Assembly: GCA_050246875.1 (NCBI GenBank)
Contig: JBFWVF010000009.1
Span: forward strand, 186,001 to 250,000
Source of the DNA: SHWB01 sp050246875
GTDB lineage: Bacteria > Pseudomonadota > Alphaproteobacteria > UBA6615
Direction: 5' to 3'
DNA length: 64,000 bases
Shown here: positions 35,393 to 43,953 of the stretch, piece after piece
Numbering within the stretch: position 1 is the stretch's first letter
Layout: every line of letters begins with the position of its first letter
The notes under the pieces: generated by a model
What the model saw: the letters and a program-made list of their open reading frames with translations, nothing else
What the model was told of the DNA's origin: nothing
The model's database searches: none
Made by a program: the position numbers and the translations under genes

Positions 35393-35420
35393 GGGAATCC
35401 GCCGAAAACGGCGGATTTCC
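35393..35420 (+). terminator. probable lon transcript 3'-end hairpin
   Basis: AATCCGCCG (35396-35404) and CGGCGGATT (35409-35417) are perfect arms around AAAA. With one G-U pair the stem grows to 12 pairs. It lies 40 bases past the lon stop, but only a weak T run follows. Confidence 0.55.
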
Positions 35421-35432
35421 GCGCCGTTGCGA

Positions 35433-35461
35433 TTGACGGCTGCGAAAACCCGACCTTAGAG
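35433..35461 (+). promoter_or_regulatory. sigma-70 promoter for hup
   Basis: TTGACG at 35433 and TTAGAG at 35456 with exactly 17 bases between, 70 bases before the HU start codon and directly after the lon 3' hairpin. Confidence 0.6.
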
Positions 35462-35530
35462 TGATCGTCGTTCGGGCCTGGCGCCACCGCCTCGCGCACG
35501 ACGCGCAAACCACCTCAAGGGGGCTGCACT

Positions 35531-35803
35531 GTGAACAAGAACGATCTCGTTGCTGCGGTTTCGGGTTCCGCCGGACTGTCGAAGGGCGACGCCGCCAAGG
35601 CGGTGGACAGCGTCTTCGAGTCCATCACCAAGGCCCTCAAGAAGGGCGACGACGTGCGGCTGGTCGGCTTTGGCACCTTTGCGGTGTCGAAGCGCGCAGC
35701 CTCGACCGGACGCAACCCGCGCACCGGCGAGACGATCAAGATCGCCGCGTCGAAGCAGGCGAAGTTCAAGGCCGGCAAGGGCCTGAAGGACGCCATCAAC
35801 TGA
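35531..35803 (+). CDS. hup: DNA-binding protein HU
   Basis: A 90-residue histone-like protein, exact family length. Seen: MNKNDLVAAVSGSAGLSKGD at the start, GFGTFAVSKRAASTGRNPRTG containing the DNA-intercalating Pro in R-N-P, and the C-terminal IAASKQAKFKAGKGLKDAIN. The start is GTG, with AAGGGGG about ten bases upstream. It has its own promoter and terminator, so it is transcribed apart from lon. It compacts and bends DNA. Confidence 0.97.
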   Translation: MNKNDLVAAVSGSAGLSKGDAAKAVDSVFESITKALKKGDDVRLVGFGTFAVSKRAASTGRNPRTGETIKIAASKQAKFKAGKGLKDAIN

Positions 35804-35832
35804 ATTTCCGCGCCACGTACGGTGCAGGCCAG

Positions 35833-35869
35833 AGCCGGCTGCGGACACTCGCAGCCGGCTTTCGCTTTT
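35833..35869 (+). terminator. hup intrinsic terminator
   Basis: Perfect 11-base GC-rich arms (35833-35843 and 35850-35860) with a 6-base loop, followed by TTTCGCTTTT, 30 bases after the hup stop and 20 bases before tRNA-Val. Confidence 0.9.
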
Positions 35870-35888
35870 CCGGCGTCGGCAAGCGCGA

Positions 35889-35964
35889 GGGCGATTAGCT
35901 CAGCTGGCAGAGCACCTCGTTTACACCGAGGGGGTCGGCGGTTCGATCCCGTCATCGCCCACCA
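35889..35964 (+). tRNA. tRNA-Val (anticodon TAC)
   Basis: A 76-base cloverleaf: acceptor GGGCGAT/ATCGCCC, D-arm TAGCTCAGCTGGCAGAGCA, anticodon stem CCTCG/CGAGG with loop TTTACAC, T-arm GGTTCGATCC and encoded CCA. Confidence 0.97.
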
Positions 35965-35980
35965 ATCCAGCGAGACCGTC

Positions 35981-36748
35981 ATGCGGCTTAAGGACAAGTC
36001 GGCCATCGTCACCGGGGCCGCGCGAGGCATCGGCCTCGCCATCGCCACCGCCTATGCGCGCGAGGGCGCCTCGGTGCTCCTCGCCGACGTCGATTCGAGC
36101 GCCGTCGCCGCCGCGGCGGATGTCCTGCGAATGAGCGGTGCGCGAGTCGCCACGACGACGGCCGACGTGTCGCGCGCCGAGGCGGGTGAACACCTCGTTC
36201 GCGCCGCGACCGACGCGTTCGGCCGTCTCGACCTGCTGGTCAACAACGCCGGCATCGCCATCCGCAAGCCGTTCCTCGACTTCACGCTCGAGGAGTGGCA
36301 GCGGGTCATCGCGATCAACCTCACCGGCGCCTTCATCGTCGCCCAGGCGGCGACGCGGCACATGGCCGCGAACGGCGGCGGCGCCGTGGTCAACATCACC
36401 TCGGTGTCGGGCGAGCGCGGCAATGTGGGTACGGCGGCCTACGGCGCCGCCAAGGCCGGGCTGGCGATGGTAACGAAGGTGATGGCCATCGACCTCGCCG
36501 AATACGGCATCCGCGTCAACGCGGTGGCGCCGGGTGCCGTCGAGACCGACCTCACCAAGGCGCTCCACACGCCGGCGCAGCGCGAGCAGTGGAAGGCCAT
36601 CGTGCCGATGCAGCGCTACGCCCGGCCCGAGGAGATCGCCGACGCCGCGGTGTTCCTTGCGTCTGATGAGGCCAGCTATGTCACCGGCCATATCCTCGCG
36701 GTGGATGGCGGCTTCACGGCTTCGAAGCTGATGCCGGACCGGCGGTAG
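35981..36748 (+). CDS. short-chain dehydrogenase/reductase (SDR)
   Basis: A 255-residue classical SDR. Seen: the nucleotide-binding TGAARGIG near residue 12, DV at the adenine site, NNAGIA, the catalytic Ser in NITSVSGERG, Tyr and Lys in AAYGAAKAG, and the PGAVETDLT cofactor-binding loop. The C-terminal VTGHILAVDGGFT is typical of FabG-like and sugar/steroid dehydrogenases. The substrate cannot be told. It lies 16 bases after tRNA-Val and may be co-transcribed with it. Confidence 0.92.
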   Translation: MRLKDKSAIVTGAARGIGLAIATAYAREGASVLLADVDSSAVAAAADVLRMSGARVATTTADVSRAEAGEHLVRAATDAFGRLDLLVNNAGIAIRKPFLDFTLEEWQRVIAINLTGAFIVAQAATRHMAANGGGAVVNITSVSGERGNVGTAAYGAAKAGLAMVTKVMAIDLAEYGIRVNAVAPGAVETDLTKALHTPAQREQWKAIVPMQRYARPEEIADAAVFLASDEASYVTGHILAVDGGFTASKLMPDRR

Positions 36749-36833
36749 ACGAAAGTGTGTTCGGGGGCGTTGCGGCACTGCCCGCGCGCTTGACAGGGTC
36801 CGGGCGGGGCCATACATGGGGCGCTCCCGGAAC

Positions 36834-36910
36834 GGGGGCGTAGCTCAGTTGGTTAGAGTGCCGGCCTGTCACGCCGGAGGTCGCGGGTTCGAGCCCCGTC
36901 GCTCCCGCCA
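36834..36910 (+). tRNA. tRNA-Asp (anticodon GTC)
   Basis: A 77-base cloverleaf: acceptor GGGGGCG/CGCTCCC with one G-U pair, D-arm TAGCTCAGTTGGTTAGAGT, anticodon stem CCGGC/GCCGG with loop CTGTCAC, T-arm GGGTTCGAGCCCC, G73 and encoded CCA. Confidence 0.97.
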
Positions 36911-37246
36911 TCCGGGGCCCGAATACGATCGGCGGCCGCCCACCGGGCAGGCCGCCGTTTCGATTCTCGGGCCCACGAATTGTGCAATGGCTTCAATGCG
37001 CTGGCGCGGTTTCATGCGCGAACGCGACGGCGTGGCGGCTCGCCTTGCACGGTTCCCGGTGCTGGTGTAATGCTGCGCCGCACTTGCGCGGGAGGAAGGG
37101 TCCGTGCAGGCGGCGAATTGCGCGGTCGCATCCGTGTCCTCCCGGCCTTCTGACGGCAGTGGAGCGGCAGGGGCTGCGGCCGGGCCCTCGCACCGGGCGG
37201 GTCCGCCCGGTCGGGCGGCGGCGGGCAGACCCGGGCGAGAGGGCGG
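36911..37246. other. 336-base gap between tRNA-Asp and nuoA
   Basis: No credible gene. The first 65 bases hold a nested hairpin just after the tRNA (see 36915-36974). The remainder must contain the nuo operon promoter and leader, but I could not identify a convincing -35/-10 pair. Confidence 0.5.
36915..36974 (+). terminator. nested hairpin after tRNA-Asp
   Basis: Outer arms GGGCCCGA (36915-36922) and TCGGGCCC (36967-36974) enclose an inner stem GGCGGCC (36931-36937)/GGCCGCC (36950-36956), which itself encloses GCCC/GGGC. GTTTCGATT follows the inner stem. It could end the tRNA transcript. Confidence 0.5.
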
Positions 37247-37612
37247 ATGGACAAGCTGCTCATCGAGTACCTGCCGATCCTGATCTTTCTCGGGATTGCG
37301 GTGGGCCTCGCCGTGCTGATGATCAGCGCCTCGTGGCTGGTCGGCGCCCAGAAGCCCGACTCCGAGAAGAATTCGGCCTACGAGTGCGGCTTCGAGGCAT
37401 TCGACGACGCCCGCACCCGCTTCGACGTGCGCTTCTACCTGGTCGCCATCCTGTTCATCATTTTCGACCTCGAGGTGGCCTTCCTCTTCCCGTGGGCCGT
37501 TGCGCTGTCCGACCTCGGCCTGTTCGGCTTCTGGTCGATGGTCGCCTTCCTCGGTGTGCTGACCGTCGGCTTCATCTACGAATGGAAGAAGGGGGCGCTG
37601 GAATGGGAATGA
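37247..37612 (+). CDS. nuoA: NADH-quinone oxidoreductase subunit A
   Basis: A 121-residue membrane subunit of complex I with three hydrophobic segments (about 8-30, 62-84, 88-110). Seen: the family block KNSAYECGFEAFDDAR and RFYLVAILFIIFDLEVAFLFPWA. It lies at the membrane end of the Q module with NuoH and NuoJ. It is the first gene of a 14-gene nuo operon in the standard order and overlaps nuoB by 10 bases. Confidence 0.97.
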   Translation: MDKLLIEYLPILIFLGIAVGLAVLMISASWLVGAQKPDSEKNSAYECGFEAFDDARTRFDVRFYLVAILFIIFDLEVAFLFPWAVALSDLGLFGFWSMVAFLGVLTVGFIYEWKKGALEWE

Positions 37613-38160
37613 GCCCCGCCACCGTCAGCGGCCTGCCGGCCGGCCCCGCCATGGCGCCCGACGAGGGCGCCGCCGTCCTGCGCAACGTCACCGAGGCGCT
37701 GGTCGAGAAGGGGTTCGTGACCGCCAGCCTCGACAAGCTGTTCGCCTGGGCGCGCACCGGCTCGCTGTGGCCGATGACGTTCGGCCTCGCCTGCTGCGCC
37801 GTCGAGATGATGCACACGGCCGCGTCGCGCTATGACCTCGACCGCTTCGGCATCGTCTTCCGGCCGAGCCCGCGCCAGTCCGACGTGATGATCGTCGCCG
37901 GCACGCTGACCAACAAGATGGCCCCGGCGCTGCGCAAAGTCTACGACCAGATGGCCGAGCCGCGCTGGGTCATCTCCATGGGTTCCTGCGCCAACGGCGG
38001 CGGCTACTACCACTACTCCTACTCGGTGGTGCGCGGCTGCGACCGCATCGTGCCGGTCGACATCTACGTGCCCGGCTGCCCGCCGACCGCCGAGGCGCTG
38101 CTGTACGGCATCCTGCAGTTGCAGCGGAAAATCCGCCGCACCGCGACGATCGCCCGCTGA
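37603..38160 (+). CDS. nuoB: NADH-quinone oxidoreductase subunit B
   Basis: A 185-residue peripheral subunit carrying cluster N2, the last iron-sulfur centre before quinone. Cluster ligands are visible: tandem Cys in GLACCAVEM, Cys in ISMGSCANGGGYY and Cys in YVPGCPP. The ATG at 37603 lies about seven bases after a GGGGG run; an ATG at 37609 that overlaps the nuoA stop is the alternative. The N-terminal 25 residues are a variable leader. Confidence 0.97.
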   Translation: MGMSPATVSGLPAGPAMAPDEGAAVLRNVTEALVEKGFVTASLDKLFAWARTGSLWPMTFGLACCAVEMMHTAASRYDLDRFGIVFRPSPRQSDVMIVAGTLTNKMAPALRKVYDQMAEPRWVISMGSCANGGGYYHYSYSVVRGCDRIVPVDIYVPGCPPTAEALLYGILQLQRKIRRTATIAR

Positions 38161-38181
38161 CCCGTACCCGGATCGCCCGTC

Positions 38182-38805
38182 ATGAACCCGGCCCTCAAGG
38201 ACCTTGGCGATCTGGTCGCGGCGGCGCTGCCGCAGGACGTGATCCGTACCGAGCAGGTACATGACGAGCTGATCGTCCATGCGCGCGCGGCGGCCATCGC
38301 CGGCGTGCTGACCTTCCTGCGCGACAACTCGAACTGCCAGTGCAAGGTGCTGGTCGACATCTGCGGCGTCGACTGGCCGGGCCGCCTGCCGCGCTTCGAG
38401 GTCGTCTACAACCTGCTGTCGGTGGCCCAGAACCATCGCGTGCGGGTGAAGATCGCCGTGGAGGAGGGGGCGCCCGTTCCGACGGTCACCGGCGTGTTCT
38501 CCTCGGCCGGCTGGTACGAGCGCGAGACGTGGGATCTCTACGGCATTCCCTTCGCCGACCATCCCGACCTGCGCCGCCTGCTGACCGACTACGGCTTCGA
38601 GGGGCACCCGCTGCGCAAGGACTTCCCGCTCACCGGCCGCGTCGAGGTGCGCTGGGACGAGGTGGCCAAGCGGGTCGTCTACGATCCCGTCAAACTGACC
38701 CAGGACTTCCGTACCTTCGACTTCCTGTCGCCGTGGGAGGGCATGACCCGCCTGCTGCCCGGCGACGAGAAGGCCGAACCGGCCAAGGGGAGCGGCGGCC
38801 AGTGA
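38182..38805 (+). CDS. nuoC: NADH-quinone oxidoreductase subunit C
   Basis: A 207-residue 30-kDa-type subunit of the Q module. Seen: the signature ERETWDLYGIPFADHPDLRR then YGFEGHPLRKDFPLTG, and an N-terminal domain with LVDICGVDWPGR. It is separate from NuoD (not fused as in E. coli). It is joined to nuoD by a GTGA overlap. Confidence 0.97.
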   Translation: MNPALKDLGDLVAAALPQDVIRTEQVHDELIVHARAAAIAGVLTFLRDNSNCQCKVLVDICGVDWPGRLPRFEVVYNLLSVAQNHRVRVKIAVEEGAPVPTVTGVFSSAGWYERETWDLYGIPFADHPDLRRLLTDYGFEGHPLRKDFPLTGRVEVRWDEVAKRVVYDPVKLTQDFRTFDFLSPWEGMTRLLPGDEKAEPAKGSGGQ

Positions 38806-39983
38806 GCGGCGAAGTCGCCATCAAGAACATGACGCTCAACTTCGGGCCGCAGCATCCGGCGGCTCACGGGGTGCTGCGTCTGGTGCTGGAGATGGACGGC
38901 GAGGTCGTCGAGCGCGCCGACCCGCATATCGGCCTGCTGCATCGCGGCACCGAAAAGCTGATCGAGTACAAGACGTACCTGCAGGCGGTGCCGTATTTCG
39001 ACCGCCTCGATTACGTCTCGCCGATGTGCCAGGAGCACACCTTCGCGCTGGCCGTCGAGAAGCTGCTCGGCATCGAGGCGCCGCCGCGCGCCCAGATGAT
39101 CCGCGTGATGTTCTCCGAGATCACTCGGTTGCTGAACCACATCCTCAACCTCACGGCCTACGCGCTCGACGTCGGCGCCATGACGCCGCTGCTGTGGGGC
39201 TTCGAGGAACGCGAGCGGATGATGGAGTTCTACGAGCGCGCGTCGGGCGCGCGCCTTCACGCCGCCTACTTTCGCCCCGGCGGCGTGCAGCGCGACGTGC
39301 CGCCGGCCCTCGTCGACGACATCGCCGCGTTCTGTCGCACCTTCCCCAAGTTCATCGACGACATGGAAGCGCTGCTGACGGAAAACCGCATCTTCAAGCA
39401 GCGCACGGTCGACATCGGCATCATGTCGGCGGAGCAGGCTCTCGACTGGGGCATGAGCGGCCCTGTGCTGCGCGCCTCCGGCGTCGCCTGGGACCTGCGC
39501 AAGGCGCAGCCCTACGACGGTTACGACAGGCTCGATTTCGACATTCCGGTCGGCAAGACCGGCGACTGCTACGCGCGCTACCTCGTCCGCGTCGAGGAGA
39601 TGCGCCAGAGCCTGCGCATCATCGAGCAGTGCGTCACGGCGCTGCCCGACGGCCCGGTGATGGCGCCCGACCACAAGATCACGCCGCCGCGCCGCGCCGA
39701 GATGAAGCGCTCCATGGAAGCGCTCATCCACCACTTCAAGCTCTACACCGAGGGCTATCACGTGCCCGCGGGCGAGACCTACAGCGCCGTCGAGGCCCCC
39801 AAGGGCGAGTTCGGCGTCTACCTCGTCGCCGACGGCAGCAACCGGCCGTACCGCTGCAAGATCCGCGCGCCGGGATTCGCCTTCCTGCAGGCCCTCGACA
39901 TGCTGTCGCGCGGCCACATGCTGGCCGACGTCCCGGCCATCATCGGCAGCCTCGACATCGTGTTCGGCGAGATCGACCGATGA
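38802..39983 (+). CDS. nuoD: NADH-quinone oxidoreductase subunit D
   Basis: A 393-residue 49-kDa-type subunit forming the quinone pocket with NuoB. Seen: NFGPQHPAAHGVLRLVLEMD at the start with the quinone-site His, HIGLLHRGTEKLIEYK, and the C-terminal LDIVFGEIDR. It starts with GTG, its last two bases being the first of the nuoC TGA, and ends in an ATGA overlap with nuoE. Confidence 0.97.
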   Translation: MSGEVAIKNMTLNFGPQHPAAHGVLRLVLEMDGEVVERADPHIGLLHRGTEKLIEYKTYLQAVPYFDRLDYVSPMCQEHTFALAVEKLLGIEAPPRAQMIRVMFSEITRLLNHILNLTAYALDVGAMTPLLWGFEERERMMEFYERASGARLHAAYFRPGGVQRDVPPALVDDIAAFCRTFPKFIDDMEALLTENRIFKQRTVDIGIMSAEQALDWGMSGPVLRASGVAWDLRKAQPYDGYDRLDFDIPVGKTGDCYARYLVRVEEMRQSLRIIEQCVTALPDGPVMAPDHKITPPRRAEMKRSMEALIHHFKLYTEGYHVPAGETYSAVEAPKGEFGVYLVADGSNRPYRCKIRAPGFAFLQALDMLSRGHMLADVPAIIGSLDIVFGEIDR

Positions 39984-40576
39984 ATGCAGAGACGACCACC
40001 TTCGCCTTCGACGCCGCGAGCCTGGAGCGGGCGCGGACGATCGTCGCCCGCTACCCCGAGGGGCGGCAGGCCAGCGCCGTGATCCCGCTGCTCGACCTGG
40101 CGCAGCGCCAGAACGGCGGCTGGCTGTCGCAGGCGGCGATCGAGCATGTCGCCGATTTCCTCGGGATGCCGCGCATGCGCGCCATGGAGGTCGCGACCTT
40201 CTACACGATGTTCATCCGCCGCCCGGTCGGAGATAACCTCGTGCAGCTCTGCCGCACGACGCCGTGCTGGCTGCGCGGCAGCGACGCGATTCGCGACGCC
40301 GTGCTGGCCGAGGCCGGCTGCGGCCTCAACGAGACCAGCGCCGACGGCAAGTTCACGGTGATCGAGGTCGAGTGCCTCGGCGCCTGCTGCAATGCGCCGA
40401 TGATCCAGATCGGCGATCATTTCTACGAGGACCTGACGCCCGAGCGGACGCGCGAGATCATCGCCGAACTGCGCCGCGGCGAGGCGCCGAAGCAGGGCTC
40501 CCAGACCGGCCGCCAGAGTTCCGAGCCGTCCGGCGGTCTGACGACGCTAACCTCCGCCCCGGCGGGAGGCCAGTGA
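39980..40576 (+). CDS. nuoE: NADH-quinone oxidoreductase subunit E
   Basis: A 198-residue thioredoxin-like subunit holding the [2Fe-2S] cluster N1a. Ligand Cys residues are in QLCRTTPCWLRG and VECLGACCNAP. The C-terminal 25 residues (after IAELRRGEAPKQG) are Ser/Gly/Pro-rich and probably disordered. Start and stop overlap nuoD and nuoF respectively. Confidence 0.96.
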   Translation: MNAETTTFAFDAASLERARTIVARYPEGRQASAVIPLLDLAQRQNGGWLSQAAIEHVADFLGMPRMRAMEVATFYTMFIRRPVGDNLVQLCRTTPCWLRGSDAIRDAVLAEAGCGLNETSADGKFTVIEVECLGACCNAPMIQIGDHFYEDLTPERTREIIAELRRGEAPKQGSQTGRQSSEPSGGLTTLTSAPAGGQ

Positions 40577-41871
40577 TGCTGCGCGACGAAGACCGCATCT
40601 TCCGTAACCTCTACGGTCTCGACGACTGGCGGCTGGCCGGTGCGCGCCGGCGCGGCATCTGGGACAACACGAAGGCGCTGCTCGACCTCGGCCGCGACAA
40701 GATCGTCGACGAGATCAAGGCGTCGAACCTGCGCGGCCGGGGCGGCGCAGGATTCCCGACCGGGCTCAAGTGGTCGTTCATGCCGAAGCAGTCCGACGGC
40801 CGGCCGAGCTACCTCGTCGTCAACGCCGACGAGTCCGAGCCGGGTACCTGCAAGGATCGCGAGATCCTGCGCAATGACCCGCACATCCTGCTCGAAGGCT
40901 GCCTCGTCGCCGGCTTCGCGATGGGTGCCAACGCCTGCTACATCTACATCCGAGGCGAGTTCTACGACGAGGCCTCGAACGTCCAGCAGGCCATCGACGA
41001 GGCCTACGCGGCCGGGCTGCTCGGCCGCAACGCCTGCGGCTCGGGCTGGGACTACGACATCTATCTCCATCGCGGCGCCGGCGCCTACATCTGCGGCGAG
41101 GAGACGGGGCTGCTCGAAAGCCTCGAGGGCAAGAAGGGCCAGCCGCGCCTCAAGCCGCCGTTCCCCGCCGCCTGCGGCCTCTATGGCTGCCCGACGACGG
41201 TGAACAACGTCGAGACCATCGCCGTCGCGCCGACCATCCTGCGGCGCGGAGCGTCGTGGTTCACGAAGTTCGGCCGCGACAAGAACAACGGCACCAAGAT
41301 CTTCTGCATCAGCGGGCACGTGAACAATCCGTGCAACGTCGAAGAGGCGATGTCGATCCCGCTGAAGGAGCTGATCGAGAAGCATGCCGGCGGCGTGCGT
41401 GGCGGCTGGGACAACCTGCTGGCGGTCATTCCCGGCGGGTCGTCGACGCCGATGCTGCCGCGCTCGATCTGCGACACCGTGCTGATGGATTTCGACGCGC
41501 TGCGCGAGGTCAGTTCGGGCCTCGGCACGGCTGCCGTCATCGTCATGGACAAGTCGACCGACATCGTCGAGGCGATCGCCCGCCTGTCGCATTTCTACCA
41601 GCATGAAAGCTGCGGCCAGTGCACGCCCTGCCGAGAGGGCATGGGCTGGGTCTACCGCGTCATGAAGCGGATGGTCACCGGCGATGCCGAGGTGCGCGAG
41701 ATCGACATGCTGTGGGAGCTGACCAAGCAGATCGAGGGCCACACCATCTGCGCGCTCGCCGACGGCGGCGTCTGGCCGGTGCAGGGCCTGATCCGGCATT
41801 TCCGCCCGGAAATGGAGCGCCGCATCCTCGCGCGCAGGCAGGCGGCGCCCATCGCCGCTGCGGCCGAGTAG
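40576..41871 (+). CDS. nuoF: NADH-quinone oxidoreductase subunit F
   Basis: A 431-residue NADH-binding subunit with FMN and cluster N3. Seen: the NADH site RGRGGAGFPTGLKWSF, FMN region VVNADESEPGTCKDREI, the YICGEETGLLESLEG block, and cluster ligands in ESCGQCTPCREGMGW plus a later Cys in GHTICALADG. The ATG shares its A with the nuoE stop. Confidence 0.98.
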   Translation: MLRDEDRIFRNLYGLDDWRLAGARRRGIWDNTKALLDLGRDKIVDEIKASNLRGRGGAGFPTGLKWSFMPKQSDGRPSYLVVNADESEPGTCKDREILRNDPHILLEGCLVAGFAMGANACYIYIRGEFYDEASNVQQAIDEAYAAGLLGRNACGSGWDYDIYLHRGAGAYICGEETGLLESLEGKKGQPRLKPPFPAACGLYGCPTTVNNVETIAVAPTILRRGASWFTKFGRDKNNGTKIFCISGHVNNPCNVEEAMSIPLKELIEKHAGGVRGGWDNLLAVIPGGSSTPMLPRSICDTVLMDFDALREVSSGLGTAAVIVMDKSTDIVEAIARLSHFYQHESCGQCTPCREGMGWVYRVMKRMVTGDAEVREIDMLWELTKQIEGHTICALADGGVWPVQGLIRHFRPEMERRILARRQAAPIAAAAE

Positions 41872-41886
41872 GCGGGGGAACGCGCC

Positions 41887-43953
41887 ATGCCGAAGGTCAC
41901 GATCGACGGCGTCGAGCACGAGGTGCCCGCGGGCATCACCGTGCTGCAGGCGTGCGAGATGGCGGGCAAGGAAATCCCGCGCTTCTGTTATCACGAGCGC
42001 CTGTCGGTCGCCGGCAATTGCCGCATGTGCCTCGTCGAGGTGCAGCCCGGGCCGCCCAAGCCGCAGGCGTCGTGCGCGCTGCCGGTCGGCGAGGGCATGA
42101 AGATCCTCACCGCCTCGCCGATGGTCGAGAAAGCCCGGCACGGCGTGATGGAGTTCCTGCTGATCAACCATCCGCTCGACTGCCCCATCTGCGACCAGGG
42201 CGGCGAGTGCGACCTGCAGGACCAGTCGATGGCTTACGGCCACGACCACTCGCGCTTCCACGAGCACAAGCGCGCCGTGCCCGACAAGTACATGGGCCCG
42301 TTGATCAAGACGGTGATGACGCGCTGCATCCACTGCACGCGCTGCGTCCGCTTCGCGCAGGAGGTCGCCGGCGTTCCCGAGCTCGGCATGCTCTATCGCG
42401 GCGAGCACGCGGAGATCACCACCTACCTCGAGAAGGCGCTGGCCTCCGAAGTGTCGGCCAACGTGATCGACCTATGCCCGGTCGGCGCGCTGACCTCGAA
42501 GCCCTATGCCTTCGTCGCGCGGCCGTGGGAACTGGCGCGCACGGAATCGGTCGACGTGCTCGATGCGGTCGGCGCGGCGATCCGCGTCGACGCCCGCATG
42601 ACCGAAGTGCTGCGCGTCCTGCCGCGCCTCAACGAGGACGTCAACGAGGAGTGGCTGTCGGACAAGTCGCGCTACGCCTGCGACGGCCTTGCCCGCCAGC
42701 GCCTCGACCGCCCCTATGTCCGTCGCGACGGCAAGCTGCAGGAAGCGACGTGGCAGGAAGCCTTCGCGGCCATCGCGGCGCGCGTGAAGGGCGTTTCCGG
42801 CAGCCGCATCGCCGCCATCGCCGGCGACCAGTGCGACGCCGAAGCGATGGTCGCGCTCAAGGACCTGATGGTGCGTCTGGGTTCGACCAACATCGACTGC
42901 CGCCAGGACGGCGCGCGCCTCGATGCCGGCAACCGGGCGGGCTATCTGCTCAACTCGACCATTGCCGGGCTGGAGACGGCCGACGCAGTGCTGCTGGTCG
43001 GCTGCGACCCGCGTCACGAGGCGGCGCTGGTCAACACCCGCCTGCGCAAGGCTTGGCTGCGTGGCGGCATGAAGGGGGCCTCGATCGGCCCCGAGATCGA
43101 CCTCGGCTGGCCCTGCGCCAGCATCGGCGCAGGGCCGGCGACGCTGGCCGAGATCGCCGCCGGGACGCACTCCTTCGCGTCGGTGCTGCGGGACGCCAAG
43201 CGGCCGGCCATCATCGTCGGCATGGGCGCTCTGGCCCGGGCGGACGGCGCGGCGGTCCTTGCGCTCGCGGCGAAGGCCGCCGAGGCGCTCGGCGTGGTGC
43301 GCGAGGACTGGAACGGCTTCAACGTACTGCACACCGCGGCGGCGCGCGTCGGCGGGCTCGACCTTGGCTTCGTGCCCGGGCCGGGCGGCCGCGACGTCGC
43401 CGGCATCCTCGACGGCGCGGCGAACGGCGAGATCGAGGTCGTCTACCTGCTCGCCGCCGACGAGATCGACACCACGAAACTCGCGCGGGCATTCGTGATC
43501 TATCAGGGCCATCACGGCGACGCCGGCGCGCATGCGGCCGACGTCATCCTGCCTGGTGCCGCCTACACCGAGAAGCACGGCACCTGGGTCAACACCGAGG
43601 GCCGCGTGCAGATCGGCCGGCCGGCCGTGGCGCCGCCGGGTGAGGCGCGCGAGGACTGGACGATCGTGCGCGCCCTTTCCGACGCGCTTGGCGCGGGGCT
43701 CGACATCGCCACGCTGGGCGACGTGCGCGCCCGGCTGGCGGCGGTGAACGGCGTCTTCGCCTCGACCGGCACGGTCGCCGCGGCGCCTTGGCGCGCCCCG
43801 ACGGCCGACGGCGCCCCGGATGGCGCGCCTTTCGCGCTGCCCGTCGGCAATTTCTACATGACCTGCCCGATCAGCCGCGCATCCCAGACCATGGCCGCCT
43901 GCACGCGCGAATTCGGCGCCAATCCGGCGCGGAGAACCGGCACCGATGGCTGA
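41887..43953 (+). CDS. nuoG: NADH-quinone oxidoreductase subunit G
   Basis: A 688-residue 75-kDa-type subunit carrying clusters N1b, N4 and N5. Seen: [2Fe-2S] ligands in IPRFCYHERLSVAGNCRMC, the His-Cys3 site around CPICDQGGECDLQDQ, the [4Fe-4S] site RCIHCTRCVRFAQEVAG, then a molybdopterin-oxidoreductase-like C-terminal domain without cofactor. It overlaps nuoH by eight bases. Confidence 0.97.
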   Translation: MPKVTIDGVEHEVPAGITVLQACEMAGKEIPRFCYHERLSVAGNCRMCLVEVQPGPPKPQASCALPVGEGMKILTASPMVEKARHGVMEFLLINHPLDCPICDQGGECDLQDQSMAYGHDHSRFHEHKRAVPDKYMGPLIKTVMTRCIHCTRCVRFAQEVAGVPELGMLYRGEHAEITTYLEKALASEVSANVIDLCPVGALTSKPYAFVARPWELARTESVDVLDAVGAAIRVDARMTEVLRVLPRLNEDVNEEWLSDKSRYACDGLARQRLDRPYVRRDGKLQEATWQEAFAAIAARVKGVSGSRIAAIAGDQCDAEAMVALKDLMVRLGSTNIDCRQDGARLDAGNRAGYLLNSTIAGLETADAVLLVGCDPRHEAALVNTRLRKAWLRGGMKGASIGPEIDLGWPCASIGAGPATLAEIAAGTHSFASVLRDAKRPAIIVGMGALARADGAAVLALAAKAAEALGVVREDWNGFNVLHTAAARVGGLDLGFVPGPGGRDVAGILDGAANGEIEVVYLLAADEIDTTKLARAFVIYQGHHGDAGAHAADVILPGAAYTEKHGTWVNTEGRVQIGRPAVAPPGEAREDWTIVRALSDALGAGLDIATLGDVRARLAAVNGVFASTGTVAAAPWRAPTADGAPDGAPFALPVGNFYMTCPISRASQTMAACTREFGANPARRTGTDG

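Noticed and set aside
31339..35508. A 1389-codon open frame on the minus strand across clpX and lon
   Set aside because: It is antisense to two certain genes and its composition is what a GC-rich codon pattern gives in the mirrored frame; no domain is seen.
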